Shown: in pieces, positions 34,701 through 46,700 of the stretch
Layout of the letters: every line of letters starts with the position of its first letter
Position numbering within the stretch: the stretch's first letter is position 1
Assembly (NCBI GenBank): GCA_038501625.1
Contig: JAZAYU010000019.1
Span: forward strand, 2,564,501 to 2,628,500
Reading direction: 5' to 3'
Length of the DNA: 64,000 nt
Source of the DNA: Corbicula japonica
Taxonomy: Eukaryota > Mollusca > Bivalvia > Venerida > Cyrenidae
Made by a program: the position numbers and the translations under genes
Notes under the pieces: generated by a model
Database searches by the model: none
What the model saw: only the letters and a program-made list of their open reading frames with translations
Told to the model about the DNA's origin: nothing

Positions 34701-37700
34701 TCCACTCGCTAAGTCAAAGAGTTTTCATTCGGTCTTTTTCAAACTTGGTGAATATGTTGGTGGGCATAATATCTCGACCAAGTTCTATAACCAGCCAAAT
34801 CCCCCCAGGCACTCCTGAATTATGGCCCTTGAATTGTCCAAAATTACTGTTTCCACTCGCTAAGTCAAAGAGTTTTCATCCGGTCTTTATCAAACTTGGT
34901 GAATATGTTGGTGGGCATAATATCTCGACCAAGTTCTATAACCTGCCAAATCCCCCCAGGCACTCCTGAATTATGGCCCTTGAATTGTCCAAAAACTGAA
35001 TTAGGGGTATCTGCTCTCCAAGTCGAATAATTTTCATTGGATCGTTACGCAACTTTGATGATCAGCATTTTGACGGGCGTATTTTGTGTCAGTTTGGCAC
35101 TCTTGTTTGGTTTCATGAGAAAATCTATGTCACATTGAATTTCACATCATCTGATTTGATATATAGAAGAAACAAGTAAAGTAGTGTTACACATTTTTCA
35201 ATTTGATAAAAATCATCTCGTAAAAACAGCTATCAGGAAATAGTTTGTTAGATCTGACTTAAATGCAAATGTTACTTTCCTGAAAATGTAAACAAATTTT
35301 CATCACACAAAAAACAACAACAAACACACATATAGTTTTATGGTTTAATTTGTTTTTCAGGAAGAAGAGTATCTCTGATGCAGATGCCAACCAGCTTCTC
35401 GATGAAGCCAAGAAACAGATGCTTGCAATAAAGGACAAGATGGAGGCCCAGCGATCAACACAGGAGGCGGAGCTACACAAGAAACTGAGCAACCTGAAAA
35501 AGAAACGGTTAAATGACCTCGCCAAGGAACATGAGGCAGAACTCCGAGAGTATGACAGAAAATGTAAAGAAATGCAGACAGATGGACCCATCGGTAGGTT
35601 TGACTATATGGTGAAATGCAGACTTATGAACCCATTGGTAGGTCTGACTATATGGTGAAATGCAGACTAATGGACCCATTGGTAGGTCTGACTATATGGT
35701 GAAATGCAGACTAATGGACCCATTGGTAGGTCTGACTATATGGTGAAATGCAGACTAATGGACCCATTGGTAGGTCTGACTATATGGTGAAATGCAGACT
35801 AATGGACCCATTGGTAGGTCTTACTTTATGGTGAAATGTAGACTTATGAATGCATTGGTAGGTGTGCCTTTATTCTGAAATGCAGTCTAATGGACCAATT
35901 GGTAAATCTGACTATATTCTGAAAGCAGACTGATGGACCCATTGGTAGGTCTGATACATGGTGAAATGCAAACTGATGGACCCATTGGTAGTTTTTACTA
36001 TATGGTAAAATGAAGACTAATGGACGCATTGGTAGGTCTTCTTATATGTTGAAATGCAGACTGATTGACCAATTGGTAGGTCTGACTGTACAGCGAAATG
36101 TAGAACAGTGATATCAATGCATAGTTTTAAAAGTTTATTGTCATGTTAAAAGTGTTTTAGAAATATTATATGGATGGTTATTCGGCTAATTTGTTTGCAT
36201 TGTTTATGATACCAGATTGTATTGGGTTAACATAGATTTTGCGAGGGCTAGGAAATCATCACATTTTTCTGGATAGAAGAAAGAACTTGTATTACAGAAA
36301 GAATTTGAACTAATAAATACACATTTTATTCATACCGTACTACTATACTTAGTACAGAATTCAAAGATTTTTTTCTGTTACCAAAATTTTATTAGCTTCA
36401 TCTGTCTAAGTAATTTACTGTCATTATTAGATCCTATGACATATGGAGAAGGTCGCCTGAAGTTACTGTCACAGCAGCGAATTGAGCGTAACAACCTGGA
36501 GGATGAGATAGACACGGAACACACCAACAAGCTGGCTAAACTCCGTGCTGATGTAACAAGCCAGACCCAGGCTGAACTGAATACTGTATCTGATAATCTC
36601 AAAATGAAGCTCAGTGGTAAGTAATGACTGTTTGAAATCTCAAAAATTTATCATAATAAAGTTATATTTTAAACACTGATGAAGCATATATTTTAAACAC
36701 TGATGATGCATATTTACCTTTGTTGGCAAAAAGGTTTGTGTTTTTCAATTATACTATATTTTCTTTGAGCCTTGAATAACGTTTGTCTTATTTTCTTACA
36801 CATATTCATGCACAATTCTACATTGTTCCTGATGGATATAAGAGCAGTAGCCCATCAGCTGGTATGAATAAAATATTGGAGTCTTAAAACATGTTAACCC
36901 TTCCTACATAAATATGCATTTTTACGCATGTGCAACCAGTGTAGATCCAGATCAGCTGGCACATCTTTGCCATCTGATCATGATAGGCACTGGTCACATT
37001 TTGGTCAGAAATAACCCTATATACCCTAATAACGAATCAAAAAGCGAACAGTGCAGATCCTGATCAGATGGCACGGATGTGCGGGCTGATCTGGAGCTAC
37101 ACTGTTTGCCCATGCAATTAAGGTGTATCTATGGGGGAAAGGGTTAAGTGGCAAAAAAAAAACAATGAAGAATTTATTATTTCAAGTGGTTAATATAGAA
37201 AGTAAAAAAAAAATTAATAAAATACGTTAAATTATATTAATGCAGCAATAGTTTGACATTTTAAATGTTAAAAAGGTGAAATATTAATATATACTACTCA
37301 AAATTTGATAAGGATCACTTATAAGATTTCGTTTATTTCTCACATAAGTTTGAAACATTAAACTATTTGTTGTGATTCTGAAAATTCATTTATTTGATAT
37401 TAGCTTTGTGCCAGGTATGTTGTTAGAATAATCTAAATGTAGGATAAAACACTTACCTTGGGTTTACCATTAAGAAGATCTTTAAGAAATAAAAAGTGAT
37501 CCCTATCAAATTTTGAGTAGTATATGTTTTCCTTACTTTGTTCATAGGAGATGACCAGGCATTGCTGGAGAAAATTATGCGTGACCACCGTAACGAGACA
37601 GAGGCCTTACGTGCATCACAACAGAAGAATCGTGAGAAACAACTTCGTAAGTTACAGGATCGACTTCAGGAAAGTCGCGAGCAGTGGAACCAACGGAAGG

Positions 37701-40700
37701 ATGCTGAGAAGTTGGAGCAGGAACAGCTACGCGAATACGAGGATAATGTTGTACAGTAAGTAAACGTTGTCTGTTACTGTCAAATTCATTTATATTTGTG
37801 GACATGGAATTTGTGATTTTTTGTGGGTTTTCAAATGTTTTTTATGTTGTTTTATGTTAATATCTTTCATGTTGCTATATGTTAATATCTTTCATGTTGA
37901 TTTATGTTAATATCTTTCATATTGATTTATGTTAATATTAGGGATGGGATCGAATACCAAAATACCTATTCGAATATTTGCAGGACATATTTGAATATAT
38001 TCGAATATTCGAATTTTATTCGACTTTTACCTGAGTTTAGATAGAATGTCCAGAAACTAAATGTGTCCGAATTTTCTTAATATCCTAAATATGTCACATT
38101 TGTTAATTGTTATCGTATCAGTATTTGCTATTCATTCCTGTTAAATATCTTAATATGTACGACTTGAGTAAAGAAGTTTGAATCAAAACTAGTATTGTGT
38201 GTTGTTATTTACGGATAGAATATTATACTTAAGAATAGACTCTGACGCTGATGTCAGCAGTCCGAGATGCATTCTAAATTTAGATCAGCACGAATGCTTA
38301 AGAAGACTGTGTTCCATTTTTATGGAATGACATAGCTCAGACGGAAAACCAAATTAAACAGACATTGAAACAATTTTGTCTATATTTCAACACACATGAT
38401 TTATAATTGTCGCATTTCCTAATTACTAATTTTTCCCATAAAAGACAGATGAAAATATCGATAATCTATAACGTGACCGCAAGAAAAACAAACTGTCAAC
38501 TTGCCAATTAGCACCGCGGGTGACAATAAACAGGCTTTAATCCATCGCCCTAGTAAGCAAGCAGTCCAATAATTAGGGCCTATACAACACCACCTGCTGT
38601 GACACTTTGTTTTTATAACAATTAAGTACACCTGCAATTTTGGTTGATGCGACAATTAGGCAGAGAAAAAGATGTTTACCCCCTGCTCAACCTTGAGAAC
38701 AAAAGATCAATTAATGTTCGTGTAATTTTTTGAAAGGGCTGTATTTACCTACTTGTAAGTGGTCTATGGGCCTGTATGACGCATTTTATTATGGACAATC
38801 CCAGTATTTTTAATCCAACATTCTTTTTGGATGAGAGCATACTTATATTAAAAATCTTGAATATTCGAATCCTAAAATCTCATTCGAATATTCATTGTCA
38901 AACCGAATATTCGAACATTCCAATATTCGGCCCCATCCCTAGTTAATATCTTTCATATTGCTTTATGTTGATTTTTCTTTTGTGTTGCTTTATGTTAATA
39001 TCTTTCATGTTGCTTTATGTTAATATCTTTTGTGTTCTTTTATGTTTTTACATGAATAAAAACATGAAGATATTTTATATTAAATGTGGATGTACCTTAA
39101 GTTATAAAAAGTTCTATATGTTTCTTGATAAAGGACAAGTGTCTGAAAACATGAATTAGAGTATAAATTTTATATAGAGTTATTACTGACTTCCCTTTTT
39201 AGAAGATTTTATACTTGGAGTGCATTTATTTCCTTGGGCATTAAATTTAATGGTGTTTGGTAAAACAGCATTTTTGTTGGTTTCTTAATTCATGGTATTT
39301 CATTTTCCAAATACATCTACATACAACTTAATATTATATTATATTTTGTTTTGGTTTAAAATTCTTGGATCGATCTTGCCCATGAAATCCACAAAATTCC
39401 CATGAAAATAAATGATTTACAGTCACCAATAAAACTTCTGTTTAAGATATGCTGTAATATTTAACCCTTTCGTCCATATATACACATTGTTACGCATGTG
39501 CAACCAGTGCAGATCCTGATCAGACGGCACATCCATGCCTTCTGATCAGGATCTGCACTGGTTGCATTTTGGTCAGAAATAACCAAACAAATCAAAAAGC
39601 AAACAGTGCAGATCCTGATCAGGCGGCACGGATGTGCCAGCTGATCTGGATCTACACTGTTTGCCCATGCAAAAAAGGTGTATCTATTTAGGAAAGAGTT
39701 AAAAGATGCATCAAGATACTTTTATCTCTATATATTATAAAGATAAAGATATTGTTTATTCTGCAGTAAACTGGTGAACAGCCAAGTATCCATGTCAGAT
39801 GCAGAAAGGGAGAGAATTCTGAAAGAACATGAGAAACAAATGGTCAAACTGGAAAACAGGTAGATTATTATAGTCTGAGACAGAGTTCGTGTCTGTTTAA
39901 CCCTTAAGTCCATCAGATATAGAGGATATTTGTTTTTACCAGTGTAAGATAGAAATTTTTCTTAATGTTTTCGTTCCGAATATTATATGCACTTTGGTAC
40001 CAACTTTTGAAAACAGTGAAGAACCAATTTTATTTCACTGGGATAATTCTATATTCCCCTAGAAAGCATAAAGTAAATAGTTGTTATTGCATGAGCAAAT
40101 AGTGTAAATCCAGATCAGCTGGTATGAACATGCCATCCAGATAAGCCAGTACATCCGTGCCATCTGATCAGGATCTGCACCGGTCACATTTTGGTCAGAG
40201 ATAACCTAATAAATAAAAAAGCGAAAAGTTTAGATCCTGATCAGATGGCACAGATATGCTGGCTGATCTGGATTCACAAGTTCACCCATGCAATAAAGGT
40301 GTGTGTATGGAGGAAAGGGTTAATTTGCTTATTGTTGCAGTTTGACCTTAAACAAACTTCGTCAGAAGAGGATGATAGAAGAGAAGGTTGCACATCGCCG
40401 AGCTCAACAAATGGAAAAGCTCCAGCTGAAACAGTACAAAGAAAAAGAGGTAAACACAAATTAAACGTAGGTGACTGCTGATTGAAAAATGGCCCAAGTA
40501 TCATGAAAAATGTTCTCAAGCACAAAAGAAACACCTCATGTATACAGTTTTTCTCTATATTACTTAACATAACAGTACAATAAGAACTTAAATTTTTTAC
40601 CCCTGCCCATGATACAAACAGTTTACTCTAAACCAATAAATATTTGCGCATAATTTTTTTGCATTTTGGTGAGGTTAGACATAAATTTTCTTTTTGTATT

Positions 40701-43700
40701 AATTTCCAAACAATAATTTCATAACCCAGCATCCATATTTATGCAATAATTTTTGGGCTTCAGTGCCATCCGCAAATATGGAGAAAATTAATGTTTCATT
40801 AATTGGTATATGATATTGTGTGAGAATTATGCCACAAAATGTTTGTCTTTTGATTTATAAATTGATTTAATAAATACACTGTTTACCAGAGGTATGATTT
40901 CTTCCATATTCTTAGCTGAGGCATTTCTTTTGTGCTTGTGTACAGTAAAACTCCTCATTACGGACATTCAATATTACGGGCCCCGGTATTATGGGCGATT
41001 TTTTTAAAGAACAGACATGTTCTCTTCTTCTCGATTTAAACCCACAATTAAGGACAATCAGCTATTGAGGACACTTTCCCTTCAGTCCCTTAGGTGTCCG
41101 TTATAGAGGGGTTTCACTGTATATGAAGTTGGATTCTGAACTCCAAAGGTGAGATTTTTTTTTAAATGCTGAACAAATGGATTTTGATGGATTTAATGGG
41201 TTTTTGAAAATAAGTTATACATATACATGTACTATTCAGATTTAAGTTATTGTCCAAAATTTCAAAATACAATTGTTCAGCATGTTGTAATGTGTAAGAG
41301 AAAGTTAACTGTTTGCTAATTAAGTTGTTTGAAGATGTTCTCATCAAGATCTTAAATTTATGATACCGTTAATTTCTTTTTCTTGCAGACCCAGAAACGA
41401 CAGATGGAGAACAATGCAGAGGATTCTGGGGATGAAGATAATCAGAGGAAGAGAGTTGATTTGATGAAAGAACATGTGGAACAGAAAATGGCCGTCCTTC
41501 AGGGACGGAAACTAGACTGGGACACTGAACTAGAGTCTGTATGTATCGTGTGATGTTTTTTTTTTCTAAAAAACATCAATTTACATATTGGCCTGTACAA
41601 TATATTGAAGTTACTTCCATCAAAATTTATTAACTCTTTACTCCACATAGGTTTTATCACATGTGAACAGTGTAGATCCAGTTCAGCTGGCACCATTGTG
41701 CGGTTTGATCAGGATCTACATTATTCGCTTATTGGTAAAAAATAACCTCATGAATCAAAAAGTGAACTGTGTAGATGCTGATCAAACAGCTTGGATGAGC
41801 CAGCTGATCTTGATCCACTCTGTTTGCCCATGGTCAACTGCCATATGCCATGGACTAAAGGGTTCACCAATGATAAAATGTATGTTAAGGCCAATGATAG
41901 CTTTTAACTATTTTGTTTCCTTTTTAAAGTAAAAATAAGATTTTTGCCAATAATTATTTTAACTTAGGGTGTCGAATAATATTAAATTATTATTTCAGAT
42001 TCGAGTGGAAATGTTGAAAGAGAGATCTCTAGCTTTGAAAGAACAGGAAGAAAGGCTTGGAGCTCTGGTGGCTGAGTTACAGCTTACCAAAGCCAAGGAG
42101 GTCTGTACCCAGGTTTAAGCTTATTTAAGTTGAATTTCTACAACATGGTCCTACTGCAATTTAATTTTATTTTAAAGGAAAATGGTTTTATAGTTATTAT
42201 TATAATTTCATCACTTTTTAATGCTTTAGGACTAAGCACTGCTTATGTTTTATTTGACCCAATTCATAATGAACATCCATGTAGTTTGATGATGGTGTGC
42301 GCTGTTGACTATTAATTAATAAATCAAGCTTATAAACTTCTGTAAAACTTCCCTATGAAAATGGAACGAAATGGTTGAGATTGATTGAAATGCAAGTCTA
42401 TCTCAGTAAGTGTAGATTAATTTGGATCATGTGACTCGCCACCTTGTGTAATGACACTTTAAAACTTTGTATGCTGGTGTGGATCATTTGACTTATCATT
42501 TTGTGTATAGTTTAACATGTATGCCTGTTTAGATCAAGTGACTCACCACCCTGTGTTTTTTACATACCATATATGGCTGTTTTGATCATATGACTTGCAA
42601 ACATGTGTAATGTACATATATGCTTGTTTGGATCGTGCAACATCACATTGTCTAATGTTGAACATACATGCTAGGTTTGAATGTTTGACTCACCACCTTG
42701 TATGATGCTGTATGTTTGTAGCTTGCCAAGATAGAGGAGCAGCAGAGAGCCATCCACAACCTGAAAACAAACCTGATAGATGACCTCAATGCCCGCGGTG
42801 TGTTGTCTGATCCTGAGACACAGGCTGTTATCAGGAGACATCAGGAGGTAACTGTGACTTAGTTGTTTTATCTTACAGTAAATGCTGTTTTGTGTAACTG
42901 AAATTATTATTTTACCATTACAAATATACAGTTTTATCTCACTGCAAAAATGTTGTTTTAACTAATTGTAAATTGTTATTTTACAAAGACGAGACAGTTT
43001 ACACTGTCTTTTTATGCTTAAATTGGAGACTAGACAGTGATAAAAAAACGTTGGTCTTTGTTTTGTAAAAAATAGATTTTGCAATATCTTAGAAAGCATA
43101 CATGACAAGTAATTAAAATATTGCAGTTTTGGTTTGATTGAGCCTGACAATATTTACACAGATATATATATCGTACCCCCCCCCCCCCCCTCCCCCTCCA
43201 GAAAAAAAAAATCATAACGGCATTGATTGGATGGGGAGACTGTTATGAAATTTTGTTAATAGGCAAGGAGATATGCGCCAAAAGTTTGTTCGGAAGAGCT
43301 TAATTAAATAGTGAAAATACCTTAATACTAACATTGATTAAAGGGTTCAATCAGAAACCATGAATTTAAGCCTTATTTTTCTAACCAGAGATATTTTATC
43401 CATAAAATTTAATATTACTGTATATAATACTTTTACTCAGAGTTTCAACCACCTGGATCGAAGATGTCTTTTTGTTGAAAAGAATTCTATTTTTTGCTCA
43501 TGTATGTTTCAGGAACAACAACAATTAAACCAAAGACTTGATGAGCAGCGGATACAGCAAGAAGTGGTAAATTTATTTTATGACTTTCAATGAAATCCTT
43601 TAATATTTTCCTCCATATATATGGATTTTTTCGCATTTGCCAACAGTGTAGATCCAGATCTGCCAGCATCTCTGTTTTTGCTGATCAGGATCCGCACTGT

Positions 43701-46700
43701 TGGCATTTTGGTCAGAAATAACCTAATGAATAAAAAAAGCTAACAGTGCAACAAATGAAGCAAAACACAAAACACAAACATTGTAGATCCAGATCAGATG
43801 CCATGAATGTGCTGACAGATCTGGATCTACACAGTTAAATATTCCTATAACAAGGACTTGACTGGCTCAAATAGATAGATAGGAAGGCGAGTTCATCACA
43901 TCATTTCTACAAGACTTAGTAGCAGTATTATTTAATTTGCAGAGCTGAGGGAGGGTATGCACAGTTGTCTGATTCTCAAAAGAAAAGCTTTTTTCGTAAT
44001 GAAATTTTGCTTGGATTTTATTTTTGCACTTTCTTTAGCTAAAACAAAAGAAAACGACATGAAAAATTAAACTGATAATATCATCATTATACCAAAGTAA
44101 AAAGTTACAAGAAAAACATTTACCATTCATGTGATGTTGTTGTTGTCAGTTGCTGAAGCAGAAGTTACAGCAGCGACTGGAGCAGCGGGAGAAGACAATG
44201 GTCCAGCAGCAAGATGAGGAGCTCAAGAACCTTGTTGCCCCGAACAAGACGGCCGCCAAGATCAAGAAAATGTTGCTTATACACAATCACATGGTTGCAA
44301 TGGAGAAAATGAGGTAAGCACTTTTATTTGGTTTGATATATCTGATTATTTTTAGCTCACCTGTCACGTAGTGACAAGGCGAGCTTTTGTGATCGCAATT
44401 TGTCCGGCGTCTGTCCGTCCGGCATCCGTAAACTTTTACTTTAAACGACATCTCCTCTTAAACCCCTGGGCCAAAGTTGATGAAACTTGCCACGGATGTT
44501 CCTTGCATGAAGCTCTTCCAAATTTGTTCAAAAAAATCAATTCCATGCAGAACTCTGGTTGCCATGGCAACCTAAAGGAAAAACTTTAAAAATCTTCTTC
44601 TCTGAAACCACAAGGCCTAGAGCTTAGATATTTGGCATTTAGCACCCTCTAGTAGAACTCTACAAAGATTGTTCAAATTGTATCCCTGGGGTCAAAATTG
44701 GCCCCGCCCCAGGGGTCACTACATTTTACATAGACTTATATAGGAAATCTTTAAAAATCTTCTTCTCACAAACCACAATGCGTACAGCTTAGATATTTGG
44801 TAAGTAGCATTGTCTAATGGATGTCTAATTGGTAGGTTCACGAAGACCTAATATTGGCCTAAAAATATGTAAAATTTTTAATTTTGTTACATATCTTAAA
44901 TTTTAATGCCATTGAATACATAAATGGTTATACTTTTCATATCTAAAAATTTTATATTGATTACTGCTAAAGGAGTTTGACAAGGGGCCAGCAAAATTGC
45001 TTAAAATGAGGAAAATGTGCAAAAATTCATATTTTTGTCCATTTTCAAAGAAGATTTTAGAGGATTTTGATAAGGGCACACTTCTCGACCAAAATCAAAT
45101 TTTGACCATGAAGTGAGCACACATTTATACAATTAAAATTCTATAAATGAGGTTGGTCGAAGCATGTGCCCAATATGAAAATCACCAAAATATGATGAAA
45201 TTTTAACAAAAAATTGCATGTGGCAAACATTTTCAAATTTCAGACACATTTTGACATACTTAATTTTTTATTTTGAATCATGAGTTCTACTTCACTTATT
45301 ATCTTTTCAAGAAAACGACCATTTTAGATCACAGAAAGCACTCTTTCAGTTATGTAAATGCAATTTGAAAATTTGAGATAATTTTAGGCCAATTTTGAGC
45401 CTTCATGAATCTACCACTTTGTTCAAATTATACTTAAGGACTTTGAAAACGCACCCTTGGGATAAGTGTATATAAACATAGAAGACGCCTTTTATATCAA
45501 ACATATTATATAGCTGTGTAAAGTACAACTCATTGCTGTCATTTTGATACCAAAATATTTAAAATTGGTTCATTGATAATAAAAATATCGCGTGTTCAAG
45601 ACGGTAACCCTGAAATCAAAAGTAACACTTTAGCCAATACAAGCGTTCGTTTTCAATGATATGCCTTTAATTGTAATGCAAGCTCTATAGACATGAAGTG
45701 TTACTTTTGATTTTAGGGTTACTGTCTTTAACTCGCAATATCTTTTGTATAAATAGACCAATCTTAAATATTTTACTATCAAACTGACGGCAATGAATTG
45801 TACTTTACAAAGGTATGTGAAACATTTCATTTCAAAGGCCTTTTCCAAGTTAAAATACACTTATCCCAAGGGTGCGTTTTCAAAGTCCTTAAGTATATGT
45901 CCCCTGGGCCAAAATCGGCCACGCCCTAGGGTCTTCTTGGTTTACATATATATCTACATATAGGAAAAACATGAAAATCTTCTTCTTTAAAACCACAAGG
46001 CCTAGAGCCTTGATATTTGATATATAGCATCATCTAGTGGTCCTCTACCAAAATTGTTCAAACTATCCCCCTGGGGTCAAAAATGGCCCCGCCCCAGGCG
46101 TCACTTGTTTTACAAGACTTATATAGGGAAAACTTAAAAAAATCTTCTTCTCTAAAACCACAAGGCCTAGAACCTTGGTATTTGGTATGTGTCATCATGT
46201 AGTGGTCCTCCACAAAAGTTGTTCAAATTATTCTCCTGGGGTCGAAAATGGCTCCGCCCCGAGGGTCACTAGTTTTATTACATAAGTGTTATATAGTAAA
46301 TCATCATCTTGTTACATTTTCTCCACAATAGCAGCTTAATTTTTTTTAAATTTTTGACTTGATTTTAACAAACTTGCACACAACTCTTGCAACCATTGAG
46401 CAGTTGTTGACAGGTGAGTGACCCAGGGTCCTATGGACCCTCTTGTTTCATTTGCTTTGGTGCTTTTAACAGTACTTTAATTCAGATCTGCAATTTAATA
46501 TGGATATAACAAACATTGACTTAGAATTTGAAGGGCTAAATTAAGCAGTTGAATCAGAGAATTATGAGCCCTGTTTGAAAATAAAGCCCCTGGGAAGATG
46601 TTTGTAGGTGGTAACTCATCATTAACCCTTTCCTCCATATACACAACTTAATTGCATGGACAAACAGTTTAGATCCAGATCAGCTGGCACATCCATGCCA

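Larger units (their letters stand above)
44353..46446 (+). repeat. Long interspersed repeat 'AGCTCACCTGTCACG' with ~170-bp internal units
   Basis: Begins TAGCTCACCTGTCACGTAGT and ends near GACCCTCTTGTTTC. Internal units of about 170 bp (TCTTCTTCTCTGAAACCACA, AGGCCTAGAGC, CCCTGGGGTCAAAATTGGCC) occur at about 44590, 44755, 45970 and 46135. It is interrupted between about 44820 and 45897 by two other elements. No protein of its own is recognisable. EVC2 intron 23. Confidence 0.75.

Noticed and set aside
34242..34969. Four overlapping 62-76-residue frames
   Set aside because: They repeat with the 151-bp satellite period and encode the same peptide in each unit.
35594..35658. Read-through extension of EVC2 exon 14 into the 44-bp array
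   Set aside because: The frame hits a stop after 21 codons, and the true donor at 35594 joins in phase with exon 15.
37575..37805. 76-residue minus-strand frame over EVC2 exon 16
   Set aside because: Antisense shadow of a coding exon.
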